Shown here in pieces: positions 7,582 to 16,311 of a stretch of 64,000 nucleotides of DNA; the stretch's first letter is position 1; each line of letters starts with the position of its first letter. This DNA comes from Nocardioides exalbidus. GTDB taxonomy: Bacteria; Actinomycetota; Actinomycetes; Propionibacteriales; Nocardioidaceae. The notes beneath the pieces are model-generated. The model saw nothing but the letters and a program-made list of their open reading frames with translations, did not search any database and was not told the DNA's origin. The stretch lies in assembly GCF_900105585.1 (NCBI RefSeq), contig NZ_FNRT01000002.1, positions 3,720,001 through 3,784,000 of the forward strand, in the 5' to 3' direction. Position numbers and translations under genes: made by a program.

Positions 7582-9105
7582 GTGCCGCTCCGCTGCCTCG
7601 TCGCCCTGGTCGGCGGCCTCGTCCTGGCAGCCGCGTTCGAGCCCGTCGGGTGGGCCGTGCTCATGCCCGTCGGCATCGCCGCGCTGATCCTCTCGGTGCA
7701 CGGGCTGCGGCCCGGGCGCGCCTGGATCCCGAGCCTCCTCTTCGGCTTCACCTTCATCTACGCCGTCATGGTCTGGATGCGCTCGGTCGGCACCGACGCG
7801 TGGATCGCGATGTGCGCCATGGAGACGGCCTTCTTCGTCCCGCTGGGCCTCGGGCTCTCCTGGAGCATGCGGCACCGCCTGTGGCCCCTCTGGACCGCCC
7901 TGTGGTGGGTCGGCGTCGAGACGTGGCGCAGCGGGTGGCCGTTCAGCGGGATGCCCTTCGGCCGCCTGGCCTACGCGACCGCCGGCACCCCGTGGGCCGA
8001 CGCGCTCCCGTGGGTCGGGATGACCGGCGTCAGCCTCCTCGTCGCCCTCAGCGGTACGACGCTCGCGTGGCTGCTGCTCGAGCGGCCGAGGCCCACGCGC
8101 CGGGTCGTCGCGGGCGTCGCCGGGCTGGCCGTGGTCACGCTGGCGCCCGCCGTGGCGGCGTACCCGATCACCCCGGACGGCACCGCGACCGTCGCTGCCG
8201 TGCAGGGCGACGTGCCGGGCACCGGACTCAACGTGCCGGCCGTCCACCGCGAGGTGACCGCCAACCACGTCCGCCTGACCGAGGAGCTGGCAGCGTCGGT
8301 CGACGCGGGGGAGGCACCGCAGCCCGACTTCGTCGTGTGGCCCGAGAACTCGACCGCGGTCGACCCGTTCCTCGACGAGGGCGTGCACGACGGGATCGTC
8401 GCGGCCGCGGACGCCATCGACGTGCCGGTCATCGTCGGCGGCACCAACACGAACCCGCTCGACGACACCGAGGTGCTCAACCAGGGCATCGTCTACGAGC
8501 CGGGGATCGGGGGAGGCGACCGCTACACCAAGCGCCACCCGGTGCCCTACGGGGAGTACATCCCCTTCCGCGACGTCAGCTGGATGCCGTCGACCTACGG
8601 CCGGCTCACCGAGGTGCCCCGCGACATGGTCCGCGGCACCAGCCTCGAGCCGCTCGACGTCGCCGGGATCCGGGTCGCCGACGCGATCTGCTTCGACGTG
8701 GCGTACGACGACGGCATCGGCGGCCAGGTCGCCCGCGGCGGCCAGCTGGTGACGGTGCAGACGAGCAACGCGATGTTCAGCCGGACCTCCCAGCTCGACC
8801 AGCAGTTCGAGATCAGCCGGCTCCGGGCGCAGGAGACCGGCCGCTGGGTGGTCGTCGCGGCGATCAACGGCATCTCCGGGGTCGTGCGCCCCGACGGGTC
8901 CGTGGTCGCGTCCGTCCCGGCTCGTGGCCAGCAGGTGCTGCTCGAGGAGGTGGGGCTCAGCACGACCGTCACGCCCGCGGTCCGGCTCGGTCTCTGGCCG
9001 TCGCGGCTCAGCCTCGTCTTCCTCGTCCTCAGCACGGGAGCGGCCGTCTTCGCCTATCGTCGTCGGCGACAGTCGACCGACCCCACCGCAACCGCAGCGA
9101 GGTAA
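7582..9105 (+). CDS. lnt: Apolipoprotein N-acyltransferase
   Basis: 507-residue polytopic membrane enzyme that N-acylates the lipid-modified cysteine of lipoproteins. An N-terminal block of about seven hydrophobic segments (residues 1-200) precedes a nitrilase-type domain (about 205-455), and a final hydrophobic segment ends the protein. The nitrilase catalytic triad is visible: Glu255 in VVWPENS, Lys317 in TKRHPVPYGEYIPF, Cys370 in AICFDVAY. The GTG at 7582 is chosen over an upstream in-frame start because TACCGT stands 6 nt before it and the hydrophobic N-terminus begins there. It is followed by ppm1 and fxsA in one transcription unit. In M. tuberculosis Lnt and Ppm1 are one fused protein; here they are separate. 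Confidence 0.92.
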   Translation: MPLRCLVALVGGLVLAAAFEPVGWAVLMPVGIAALILSVHGLRPGRAWIPSLLFGFTFIYAVMVWMRSVGTDAWIAMCAMETAFFVPLGLGLSWSMRHRLWPLWTALWWVGVETWRSGWPFSGMPFGRLAYATAGTPWADALPWVGMTGVSLLVALSGTTLAWLLLERPRPTRRVVAGVAGLAVVTLAPAVAAYPITPDGTATVAAVQGDVPGTGLNVPAVHREVTANHVRLTEELAASVDAGEAPQPDFVVWPENSTAVDPFLDEGVHDGIVAAADAIDVPVIVGGTNTNPLDDTEVLNQGIVYEPGIGGGDRYTKRHPVPYGEYIPFRDVSWMPSTYGRLTEVPRDMVRGTSLEPLDVAGIRVADAICFDVAYDDGIGGQVARGGQLVTVQTSNAMFSRTSQLDQQFEISRLRAQETGRWVVVAAINGISGVVRPDGSVVASVPARGQQVLLEEVGLSTTVTPAVRLGLWPSRLSLVFLVLSTGAAVFAYRRRRQSTDPTATAAR

Positions 9106-9112
9106 TCCCACC

Positions 9113-9865
9113 GTGAGTGTCGAAGGCCTCGGCCGATGCGTGATGGTCATCCCGACCTACAACGAGTCCGAGAACATCGAGTGGATCGTCGGCCGGCTGC
9201 GCACCGCCCAGCCCGGCGTCGACATCATGATCGTCGACGACAACAGCCCCGACGGCACCGGTGACATCGCCGACCGGCTCGCGGCCGGCGACGAGGCGAT
9301 CAGCGTCGTGCACCGCACCGAGAAGGCCGGCCTGGGCGCCGCCTACCTCAACGGCTTCGCCGTCGCGCTCGAGCAGGGCTACGACGTGATCGGGGAGATG
9401 GACGCCGACGGCTCCCACCAGCCCGAGCAGCTCGTCCGCCTGCTCGACGCGCTGGCGTCCGCGGACCTCGTCATCGGGTCGCGCTACGTCCCCGGTGGGT
9501 CGGTGGTCAACTGGCCCCTCCAGCGCCTGCTGCTCTCACGCGGCGGCAACCTCTACGTCCGCCTGCTCCTCGGCATCCGCGTCAAGGACGCGACGGCCGG
9601 CTTCCGGCTCTTCCGCCGGACCACGCTCGAGGCGATCGACCTTGGCTCGGTGCTGTCTACTGGTTACGTGTTCCAGACCGACCTCGCCTACCGCACCGTC
9701 ACGCGCGGCCTGCGCGTGCGCGAGGTGCCCATCGAGTTCATCGAGCGGGTGCGCGGGGACTCGAAGATGAGCGGCCAGGTCGCGAGCGAGTCCCTCAAGC
9801 TGATCACCCGGTGGGGCCTGTCCGAGCGCCGCGCCCAGCTGCACCGGAGGAAGCGCCCGGCGTGA
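9113..9865 (+). CDS. ppm1: Polyprenol monophosphomannose synthase (GT2)
   Basis: 250-residue family 2 glycosyltransferase that transfers mannose from GDP-mannose to polyprenyl phosphate, the donor for lipoglycans and protein mannosylation at the outer membrane face. GT-A motifs are visible: VIPTYNESENIEWIV near the N-terminus, VDDNSPDGTGDIA, the metal-binding DADGSHQPE, and the acceptor-side GSRYVPGGSVVNWP. The GTG at 9113, 7 nt after the lnt stop, starts just before the first conserved strand. It has no membrane anchor of its own, which fits pairing with the neighbouring membrane protein Lnt as known for Ppm1/Ppm2. Confidence 0.9.
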   Translation: MSVEGLGRCVMVIPTYNESENIEWIVGRLRTAQPGVDIMIVDDNSPDGTGDIADRLAAGDEAISVVHRTEKAGLGAAYLNGFAVALEQGYDVIGEMDADGSHQPEQLVRLLDALASADLVIGSRYVPGGSVVNWPLQRLLLSRGGNLYVRLLLGIRVKDATAGFRLFRRTTLEAIDLGSVLSTGYVFQTDLAYRTVTRGLRVREVPIEFIERVRGDSKMSGQVASESLKLITRWGLSERRAQLHRRKRPA

Positions 9866-10398
9866 GCCAGACGATCCCGCCCGCACGGGCCCCCCGACGC
9901 CGACGCCCCTGGCTGCGACCGCTCCTCGCGCTCGCCTTCGTGGTCGTCCCGATCGCGGAGATCTGGTTCATCCTGCAGGTCGGTCAGGTCGTCGGTGCCT
10001 GGTGGACCATCGTGCTGCTCGTCCTCGACAGCATGCTCGGGGCGTGGCTGATCAAGCGTGAGGGCGCCCGCGCGTGGCAGGCGCTCCGGGAGGCCCTGCA
10101 GGGCGGCCGGATGCCGGCCCGCGAGATCGCCGACGGTGCGCTGATCCTCATCGGCGGCACCCTGATGCTCAGCCCGGGCTTCCTGCTCGACGTCGTCGGG
10201 ATCGTGCTGATCCTGCCGTTCACCCGGCCACTGGCGCGCCGGCTGCTCACCACCGTGGTCGAGCGGCGGCTGGTCGCCGCACCGACGTTCGGTCCCGGAC
10301 TGGGCGGGGCGTTCGGGCCCGGCTTCGGCCCCGGAGATGACCGTCGCCCCGGACCGGGCGGCGATGGGCCGGTGGTCCGGGGCGACGTGGTCGAGTGA
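9862..10398 (+). CDS. fxsA: FxsA-family membrane protein
   Basis: 178-residue membrane protein of the FxsA/SuzE family, whose molecular role is poorly known (in E. coli it relieves phage F exclusion). Two to three hydrophobic segments (about 20-65 and 110-135) hold the family signatures EIWFILQVGQVVGAWWTI and GALILIGGTLMLSPGFLLDVVG. A Gly/Pro/Asp-rich cytoplasmic tail follows. The GTG at 9862 overlaps the ppm1 stop (GTGA), so the gene is the third member of the lnt-ppm1-fxsA unit. It is convergent with rbpA. Confidence 0.88.
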   Translation: MSQTIPPARAPRRRRPWLRPLLALAFVVVPIAEIWFILQVGQVVGAWWTIVLLVLDSMLGAWLIKREGARAWQALREALQGGRMPAREIADGALILIGGTLMLSPGFLLDVVGIVLILPFTRPLARRLLTTVVERRLVAAPTFGPGLGGAFGPGFGPGDDRRPGPGGDGPVVRGDVVE

Positions 10399-10425
10399 CC
10401 GGGTCTGTCGCAGCAGTCTGGGTGA

Positions 10426-10806
10426 CTAGCTGACGCGCTTCTTCTTGTTCGCGCGGTGCAGGTGCGCGGGGCCGATCTCGCCGCCGCGCAGCAGCTCGAG
10501 GCGCTCCTTGAGGATGTCCTCGAGCTCCTTCTCCGAGCGACGCTCCAGGAGCATGTCCCAGTGCGTGCGAGCCGGCTTCTCGACCTTCTCCTCGGGGAGG
10601 ATGCCCGCCGTGCTCAGCGCCTCCGCGCCACAGCGCGGGCACTCCCACACGGCCGGGATCTCGGCCTCGACCGACATCGTGACCTCGAACTCGTGCCCCT
10701 GCTTGCACTTGTAGCCGACCTGCTGGCGAGCCGCGAACTCGATGCCGCGCTCGTCCTCAAAGCTCTGGCCGCCGAGCCTCGCGCCACGCAGTGTGCGCTC
10801 CGCCAC
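10426..10806 (-). CDS. rbpA: RNA polymerase-binding protein RbpA
   Basis: 126-residue actinobacterial transcription factor that binds RNA polymerase and the principal sigma factor, stabilises open complexes and affects rifampicin tolerance. The sigma-interaction domain signature RTHWDMLLERRSEKELEDILKERL lies near the C-terminus. A zinc site of the Streptomyces type is visible (Cys-x3-His in CKQGH, then CPRC). The start at 10806 (GTG) is preferred over the GTG at 10815, because GGAGG stands 8 nt before it and directly abuts the other. A SigR-type promoter lies about 110 nt upstream. It is convergent with fxsA. Confidence 0.95.
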   Translation of the reverse strand: MAERTLRGARLGGQSFEDERGIEFAARQQVGYKCKQGHEFEVTMSVEAEIPAVWECPRCGAEALSTAGILPEEKVEKPARTHWDMLLERRSEKELEDILKERLELLRGGEIGPAHLHRANKKKRVS

Positions 10807-10917
10807 CGTGCCCACCTCCAGTTTGGGTTTGCTGACCCCGTTGTGTTGTGTTCGGGATGGTGGGGCCTACCGGATTGCCGCTCGTGACGACTTCGTGTAG
10901 ATCCCCGTCGATCCTTC

Positions 10918-10943
10918 AACGGTAGCGGGGCGTGCCACATTCC
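10918..10943 (-). promoter_or_regulatory. SigR-type promoter of rbpA
   Basis: Reading the - strand: GGAAT (complement of 10939-10943), 18-nt spacer, GTT (complement of 10918-10920). This matches the Streptomyces SigR consensus GGAAT-N18/19-GTT, and rbpA is a known SigR target there. A TACCGT -10 for the housekeeping factor overlaps the same place. The predicted leader is about 100 nt. Confidence 0.65.
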
Positions 10944-11004
10944 GCGGATTCGTGGTCGACACGCCCACGCTCGGGCGAGACGAACTTCACCCCTGGGGGT
11001 GCAG

Positions 11005-12381
11005 TCAGATGACGGCCGGCACGTCGTTGCCGGCGTCGCGGATGCCCTTGGCCGTGTCGACGCGGAGGAGCAGCGCGCCGCCCAGCACGAAGAACGCGAT
11101 GAGCGCGAAGATCGCCGGCCGGTAGGAGTCGGTGAGCTGGTAGACGAGGCCGAAGACGAGGGTGCCGAACCACGAGGTGCCGCGGTCCATGGCGTGGTAG
11201 AAGCTGAAGTACTCCGCCTCCTTGCCCCGGGGGATGAGGAGCGAGAAGTACGACCGCGCCAGCGCCTGGGTGCCGCCGAGCACGATGCCGATGGCGACAC
11301 CGAGGAGCAGGAACGGGACCAGGCCCTTCTCCGGCAGGAAGAGTGCTGCGGTCACGATGACCATCCACACCACGAGGCCGCCCAGGATCGTGTGCTTGGA
11401 GCCGAACCGGGCCGCCAGCCTCCCGAAGACGAGTGCGCCGCCGAACGCGACGAACTGGACGAGCAGGATCGTGCCGATCAGCACCGACTGACCGAAGCCG
11501 AGCTCCTCGGAGCCGTACGTCGACGCGGAGGCGATGACGGTCTGGATGCCGTCGTTGAAGAAGAGGTAGGCGAGCAGGAAGTTCAGCGCGACCGGGTACT
11601 TCGGCAGCTCGCGCAACGTCTTGCCGAGCTGGCCGAAGCTCTCGGCGAGGATGCCCTGCTTGCCGCCCTCGACGGGCGGCAGCACCGGCTCGTGGTCGCG
11701 CAGCTTGAGGTAGGGGATCAGCGTGAAGGCGGCCCACCAGATGCAGGCCGACAGCATGCTGGTGCGCGCCGCCATCCCCTCGGTGAGCCCGAAGGTGTCG
11801 TGCAGGGTGACGAGCGCGAGGTTGACCGCGAGCAGCAGCCCGCCGCCGAGGTAGCCCCACGCCCAGCCGCGCGAGGAGACCCGGTCGCGGTTCTCCTCGT
11901 CGGAGATCAGCGGCAGGATCGAGTCGTTCACCACGAGCGAAGCGCCGAGCAGGATGTTGGCGAGGAAGAATCCGACGGCGCCGATCTGCCAGTTGCTGCC
12001 GGTCGCGAAGAAGATCAGCGACCCGGACAGCGCACCGAGCCACGCGAAGGTCGCGAGCAGCCGCTTCTTGTTGGCCGTGCGGTCCGCGATCGGACCCATC
12101 AGGGGCAGGACGATGGCGGAGATGATCGTGGAGATCGTCACGAGGTACGACGGCAGCGACCCGGGTGCGACCGAGAGCCCGAGCAGGGAGATCCGGTTGT
12201 CGACCGCGGCTTCCTTGGCGATCGCGATGATGTAGGGCGCGAAGAGCACGGTGCTGACCGTGGTGACGTAGGCGCTGTTGGCCCAGTCGTACCAGTACCA
12301 GGCCTTCTGCTCCTTCTGCAGCGCCAGCGGCTCGAGGTCGGCCACCCCTCCGTTGACCCCACCACCATCAACGTTCGTCAT
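11005..12381 (-). CDS. UMF1/Atg22-family MFS transporter
   Basis: 458-residue major-facilitator protein with about twelve hydrophobic segments. The N-terminal motif KAWYWYDWANSAYVTTVSTVLFAPY is the signature of the UMF1/Atg22 branch, whose substrates are mostly unknown (amino-acid export in the yeast vacuole). A loop with LMGPIADRTANKKRLL resembles the MFS motif A. The ATG at 12381 is chosen because it follows the stop of the upstream gene by a few bases; an in-frame start at 12402 would overlap that gene. It is co-transcribed with the glycerophosphodiesterase gene, so a link to phospholipid turnover is possible but unproven. Confidence 0.85.
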   Translation of the reverse strand: MTNVDGGGVNGGVADLEPLALQKEQKAWYWYDWANSAYVTTVSTVLFAPYIIAIAKEAAVDNRISLLGLSVAPGSLPSYLVTISTIISAIVLPLMGPIADRTANKKRLLATFAWLGALSGSLIFFATGSNWQIGAVGFFLANILLGASLVVNDSILPLISDEENRDRVSSRGWAWGYLGGGLLLAVNLALVTLHDTFGLTEGMAARTSMLSACIWWAAFTLIPYLKLRDHEPVLPPVEGGKQGILAESFGQLGKTLRELPKYPVALNFLLAYLFFNDGIQTVIASASTYGSEELGFGQSVLIGTILLVQFVAFGGALVFGRLAARFGSKHTILGGLVVWMVIVTAALFLPEKGLVPFLLLGVAIGIVLGGTQALARSYFSLLIPRGKEAEYFSFYHAMDRGTSWFGTLVFGLVYQLTDSYRPAIFALIAFFVLGGALLLRVDTAKGIRDAGNDVPAVI

Positions 12382-12386
12382 GCGCG

Positions 12387-13184
12387 TCACCCTTCGTGCC
12401 ACTGTCCGCGGGCGCGGAGCACGTCCCTGAGTATGTCCGTGCGATCCGTCATGATGCCGTCGACACCACGGTCGAGGAGGGTGTTCATCTCGATCGGGTC
12501 GTCAATTGTCCACACGTGCACCTGGACGCCCGCCGAGCGCGCCCGTCGGACGAGCCCGGGCGACACCACCACGAGCCGGCCCCGCCGGTGCGGGACCTGG
12601 AGCGCCACCGGGCGGCCCCGCGTCAGCAACCGCGCGAGCCGGGCGCTGGGGGACAGGACGTACGCCGCCACCTCGAGCGGGTGGGCAGACGTGGCGACGC
12701 GGCCACCGGTCCGTCTGCGGAAGGCGTTCATCCGGCGGCCCGAGAACGACCCGACCAGCACCCGCTCCCACGCCTCGCGCTCCTCGACGAACGTGGCCAG
12801 CGCCTCGACGGCGCCCTCGGACTTGAGGTCGATGTTGAACCGGGCGTCGGGGAAGGCGTCGAAGAGCTCGGCGAGCGTCGGCACGGGCTCGCTCCCGCCG
12901 ATCAGCGCTGCCTGCACGTCGGCGTACGTGCTCTCCGCGACGGTGCCGGTGCGGTCGGTGACCCGGTCGAGGACGGTGTCGTGGAAGGCGAGCAGGACAC
13001 CGTCGCGCGTCACGTGGACGTCGGTCTCGAGGTAGGTGTAGCCCAGCGACACCGCGTGCCGGAAGGCCGTGAGGGTGTTCTCCAGGCCCTCGATCTCCGG
13101 GTGGTGGGCGCCGCCGCGGTGGGCGAAGGCGAGGGGCTTGGGCGAGTCGAGGTACGGGGGAGTCACGGGGCGCGGCGCGGTCAC
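12387..13184 (-). CDS. Glycerophosphodiester phosphodiesterase
   Basis: 265-residue GDPD TIM-barrel hydrolase that splits glycerophosphodiesters into glycerol-3-phosphate and alcohol. Catalytic and metal residues are visible: His22 in AHRG, Glu53 and Asp55 in LETDVH, His68 in FHDT. There is no signal peptide, so it is probably cytosolic. The start GTG has CATACT 6 nt upstream in transcript sense, suggesting leaderless expression. First gene of a two-gene unit with the UMF1 transporter. Confidence 0.9.
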   Translation of the reverse strand: MTAPRPVTPPYLDSPKPLAFAHRGGAHHPEIEGLENTLTAFRHAVSLGYTYLETDVHVTRDGVLLAFHDTVLDRVTDRTGTVAESTYADVQAALIGGSEPVPTLAELFDAFPDARFNIDLKSEGAVEALATFVEEREAWERVLVGSFSGRRMNAFRRRTGGRVATSAHPLEVAAYVLSPSARLARLLTRGRPVALQVPHRRGRLVVVSPGLVRRARSAGVQVHVWTIDDPIEMNTLLDRGVDGIMTDRTDILRDVLRARGQWHEG

Positions 13185-13207
13185 CGCAGAAGTATGGGGC
13201 CGGGCGC

Positions 13208-13213
13208 TACCGT
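13208..13213 (+). promoter_or_regulatory. -10 element of the zinc-ribbon gene (leaderless)
   Basis: TACCGT, then 6 nt, then the ATG at 13220. Confidence 0.6.
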
Positions 13214-13219
13214 CGTGGG

Positions 13220-13480
13220 ATGGAGAGCATGAGCTGCCCGCGTTGCGGAGTCGAGATGGATGAGCGGACCCTCGGCCAGGCCTCGGTGGCCCGGTGCCCC
13301 GACGGCCACGGCGTGTTCCTGGACCGCGCCGACCTCGGCCTGCTGGTGGAGGCGGAGACCGACTGGCACCGCAACGCCGGCCAGCACACCGCCCCGATGC
13401 CGCGGATCACCGCCGACATGACCGCCCCGCCCACGCCCGCCAAGGTCTCCCAGGCCTGGGTCGAGACGCTGTTCGACTGA
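13220..13480 (+). CDS. Small TFIIB-type zinc-ribbon protein
   Basis: 86-residue protein with one zf-TFIIB-like ribbon. It starts MSCPRCGVEMDERTLGQASVARCPDGHGVFLDRADL: Cys-x2-Cys in the first knuckle, then a Cys-x3-His-like second half. The C-terminal 40 residues look unstructured (TAPMPRITADMTAPPTPAK). Proteins of this family are widespread in actinobacteria without a known role. The ATG at 13220 is supported by TACCGT 6 nt upstream; an internal ATG at 13229 is the alternative. Confidence 0.8.
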   Translation: MESMSCPRCGVEMDERTLGQASVARCPDGHGVFLDRADLGLLVEAETDWHRNAGQHTAPMPRITADMTAPPTPAKVSQAWVETLFD

Positions 13481-13537
13481 CGCCATGACGCCGGTGCCCT
13501 AGGCTCTCGTCCCGTTCTGCTGGGTTGACGGGGGCGT

Positions 13538-14668
13538 GTGATGAGACATCGGCTGACGACGTGGTCGGCACCTGCCGTGGTGGCGCTGATCGTGGTGGTG
13601 TCCCACTGGTCGCTGGTGTGGCACCACGCGGTGCCCGACTTCGACACCGACACCCTCATCGGCTACACGACCATTGGCGTGTGCTCTCAGCCATGGATCG
13701 TCAAGGGCATGGGCGACAGTGCACATCCGCTCGGCAACGCGTTCCTGACGAGATGGGCGTGCCTCTTCGAGGGCAACGAGACCGTGACACCCAGCATGGC
13801 GTGGTACGCCCTGATCTGCGCGGCTGTGCTGGTGACCGTAGCGCTACTCGTACTGCTTGCGCGCGCGGCGGGCGGTGGTCTTGTCGCCGCGGTCGTTGCC
13901 CTCGGCTATCTCGGCACCTCGCCGGTGCTGCGCACGCTGTCGAGCCGCGCTGAGGAGAACTGGATTGGCATGGCGCTGTTCGTGGTGGTCACGATGGTGG
14001 TGATGGCGGCACACACCTCGCCGCCCGATCGGCGTGCTCGCTGGCTCCTCGCAGTGGGCGGCAGCACCCTCGTGCTCGCGGTGTGGCACTCGCAGTACGT
14101 GCTGGTGCTCGCGTTCGGACTCGCACCGTGGGGACTGTTGGCGTTCGTCCGCCCGTCCTGGGTCGGCACCACCTCGCGGCAGGTCCTCGAGCTGGCAACC
14201 GCGATGGCACTGCCTGCTGTGGCTGCCATCGGTCTGCTCTTCGGCAGCGGCTACGCGACGCGGGTGCCGTACCACCGCATGTTCTTCAGCGTCTTCAACC
14301 CCGATGCCTTCCACGGGATCGGCACCTGGAGCCTGGACTACGTGGCCTACTCGGGGCGGTGGCTGACGGGATGGGCGGGCAACGACGGCATGGAGGAGAA
14401 GCTGTTCGCGGCCCCCGAGGGTGTGGCTCACCTCGTGCTGGGAGCGTTCGCGCTGCTCGTGTTCGTCGTCCTGGTGGTCACCACGCGCAACACGGTGCTC
14501 ATGGCCGCCGCGTTCGGCGCGCTGCTGCTCACCTTCCTCTTCGAGCCGCACAACGCCGAGCGCTGGGACCCGGTCGTCGCGGTGACCCTCATGGCCCTCG
14601 CGCACGGCGCCTACCTCCGACCCTCGGAGGCTGTCACGACTCCGACGGAGAAGATCCTGGTCTCCTGA
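13538..14668 (+). CDS. Polytopic membrane protein of unknown function
   Basis: 376-residue protein with about nine hydrophobic segments and a large extracytoplasmic-type loop after the first one (PDFDTDTLIGYTTIGVCSQPWIVKGMGD). I do not recognise the family. The layout recalls GT-C-type or EpsG-like membrane proteins, but no catalytic motif is evident. It starts with GTG (13538) directly followed by ATG (13541), with GGGGG about 5 nt before the GTG. A TAGGCT hexamer at 13500 may be its -10. Third-position base use appears less G+C-biased than its neighbours, which could point to later acquisition. It is convergent with murA across a hairpin. Confidence 0.65.
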   Translation: MMRHRLTTWSAPAVVALIVVVSHWSLVWHHAVPDFDTDTLIGYTTIGVCSQPWIVKGMGDSAHPLGNAFLTRWACLFEGNETVTPSMAWYALICAAVLVTVALLVLLARAAGGGLVAAVVALGYLGTSPVLRTLSSRAEENWIGMALFVVVTMVVMAAHTSPPDRRARWLLAVGGSTLVLAVWHSQYVLVLAFGLAPWGLLAFVRPSWVGTTSRQVLELATAMALPAVAAIGLLFGSGYATRVPYHRMFFSVFNPDAFHGIGTWSLDYVAYSGRWLTGWAGNDGMEEKLFAAPEGVAHLVLGAFALLVFVVLVVTTRNTVLMAAAFGALLLTFLFEPHNAERWDPVVAVTLMALAHGAYLRPSEAVTTPTEKILVS

Positions 14669-14718
14669 CGAGGTCGCGACACGAGCTCCGACGCGACCGC
14701 GTACCCGGACCACGCGAA

Positions 14719-14748
14719 GCGCCGCCAGCTCCAGCTGATCGGCGGCGC
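14719..14748. terminator. Hairpin between convergent genes
   Basis: GCGCCGCC (14719-14726) and GGCGGCGC (14741-14748) form a perfect 8-bp stem in the 112-nt gap between the membrane-protein gene and murA. No U-run is present. Confidence 0.5.
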
Positions 14749-14780
14749 CTCGACATGCTCTGACGAGCACGAGCGTCGTA

Positions 14781-16304
14781 TCAGATGTCCCTGAACGTCT
14801 CGATGTTGGCGCCGAGCTCGTTGAGGCGCTCGGCGAGGTCCTCGTAGCCGCGGTGGATGACGTAGGTCGAGCGCAGCACGCTGCGGCCCTTCGAGGCGAG
14901 CATCGCGATGAGCAGCACGACCGCCGGGCGCAGGGCGGGCGGGCACACGATCTCCGCACCGGAGAAGTGTGTCGGTCCCTCGACGAGCACGCGGTGCGGG
15001 TCGAGGAGCTTGACCTGCGCGCCGAGCTTGTTGAGCTCGGTGAAGTAGATCGCGCGGTTCTCGTAGACCCAGTCGTGGAGCAGGGTCTGGCCCTCGGCCA
15101 CGGCCGCGATCACCGCGAAGAAGGGCAGGTTGTCGATGTTGAGGCCGGGGAACGGCATCGGGTGGATCTTGTCGAGCGGCGCCCGGAGCTCGGAGGGGTG
15201 CGTGGTGATGTCGACCAGGCGGGTCTCGCCGTTGCGGGCGGCGTACTCCTCCGAGCGGTCGTAGCGGAAGCCCATCTCCTCGAGGATCGCGAGCTCGAGC
15301 TCGAGGAACTCGATCGGGGCGCGGCGGATGGTGATCGACGACTTGGTCACGATCGCGGCGGCGAGCAGCGACATCGCCTCGATCGGGTCCTCCGACGGCG
15401 CGTAGTCGACGTCAACGTCGATCGAGGACTTGCCGGTGATGCGGAGGGTGGTCGTCCCGATGCCCTCGATGTCCACGCCCAGCTTCTGGAGGAAGAAGCA
15501 GAGGTCCTGGACCATGTAGTTGGACGAGGCGTTGCGGATGACGGTCGTCCCGGGGTGCAGGGCGGCCGCCATGAGCGCGTTCTCGGTGACCGAGTCGCCA
15601 CGCTCGGTGAGCACGATCGGGCGCTCCGGCTCGATCGCCCGGTTGACGCGCGCGTGGTAGGCGCCGTCGGTCGCCTTGACGTCGAGGCCGAAGGGGCGGA
15701 GTGCCGACATGTGCGGCTCCACCGTGCGCTCGCCGAGGTTGCAGCCACCGGCGTAGGGGAGCTCGAACTCCTCGACGCGGTGCAGCAGCGGGCCGAGGAA
15801 CATGATCACCGAGCGGGTGCGGCGGGCAGCACCCTCGTCGATCGCGGCCAGGTTGAGCTCGGCCGGCGGGATGATCTCGAGGTCGTTCTCGTCGCCGACC
15901 CAGCGGGTGGCCACGCCGAGGGAGTTGAGCACCTCGAGCAGGCGGTTGACCTCCTCGATGCGCGCGACCTTGCGCAGCGTCGTACGGCCCTTGTTGAGCA
16001 GCGACGCGCACAGCAGCGCGACACCGGCGTTCTTGGAGGTCTTGACGTCGATGGAGCCGGAGAGCGTGGTGGGGCCGTCGACGCGCAGGTGCGTCGGGCC
16101 GGCGCCGAGGGCGACGATCTCGGAGTCGAGGGCGGCGCCGATGCGCGCCAGCATCTCGAGCGACAGGTTCTGGTGGCCCTTCTCGATCCGGTTGATCGCA
16201 CTCTGGCTCGTGCCGAGGAGCTCGGCGAGCTGGTGCTGGGTGAGCCCGCGGTGCTTGCGCGCGTCGCGGATGAGGTTGCCGATGCGGCCCTTGTAGTCAG
16301 CCAT
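14781..16304 (-). CDS. murA: XRE helix-turn-helix fused to UDP-N-acetylglucosamine 1-carboxyvinyltransferase (MurA-type)
   Basis: 507-residue fusion. Residues about 5-63 form a Cro/C1-type DNA-binding domain (HRGLTQHQLAELLGTSQSAINRIEKG). Residues about 72-505 form an EPSP-synthase-fold MurA domain, the enzyme that adds enolpyruvate to UDP-GlcNAc in the first committed step of peptidoglycan synthesis. Active-site residues are visible: Lys91-Asn92 in TSKNAG and Cys188 in YAGGCNLGE, the fosfomycin-target position. The ATG at 16304 is chosen because TACCGT ends 7 nt before it; a GTG at 16313 is the alternative. A perfect dyad overlaps the promoter, suggesting that the fused domain controls its own gene. 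A second plain MurA elsewhere in the genome is likely but not visible here. Confidence 0.88.
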   Translation of the reverse strand: MADYKGRIGNLIRDARKHRGLTQHQLAELLGTSQSAINRIEKGHQNLSLEMLARIGAALDSEIVALGAGPTHLRVDGPTTLSGSIDVKTSKNAGVALLCASLLNKGRTTLRKVARIEEVNRLLEVLNSLGVATRWVGDENDLEIIPPAELNLAAIDEGAARRTRSVIMFLGPLLHRVEEFELPYAGGCNLGERTVEPHMSALRPFGLDVKATDGAYHARVNRAIEPERPIVLTERGDSVTENALMAAALHPGTTVIRNASSNYMVQDLCFFLQKLGVDIEGIGTTTLRITGKSSIDVDVDYAPSEDPIEAMSLLAAAIVTKSSITIRRAPIEFLELELAILEEMGFRYDRSEEYAARNGETRLVDITTHPSELRAPLDKIHPMPFPGLNIDNLPFFAVIAAVAEGQTLLHDWVYENRAIYFTELNKLGAQVKLLDPHRVLVEGPTHFSGAEIVCPPALRPAVVLLIAMLASKGRSVLRSTYVIHRGYEDLAERLNELGANIETFRDI

Positions 16305-16311
16305 GCCGACC

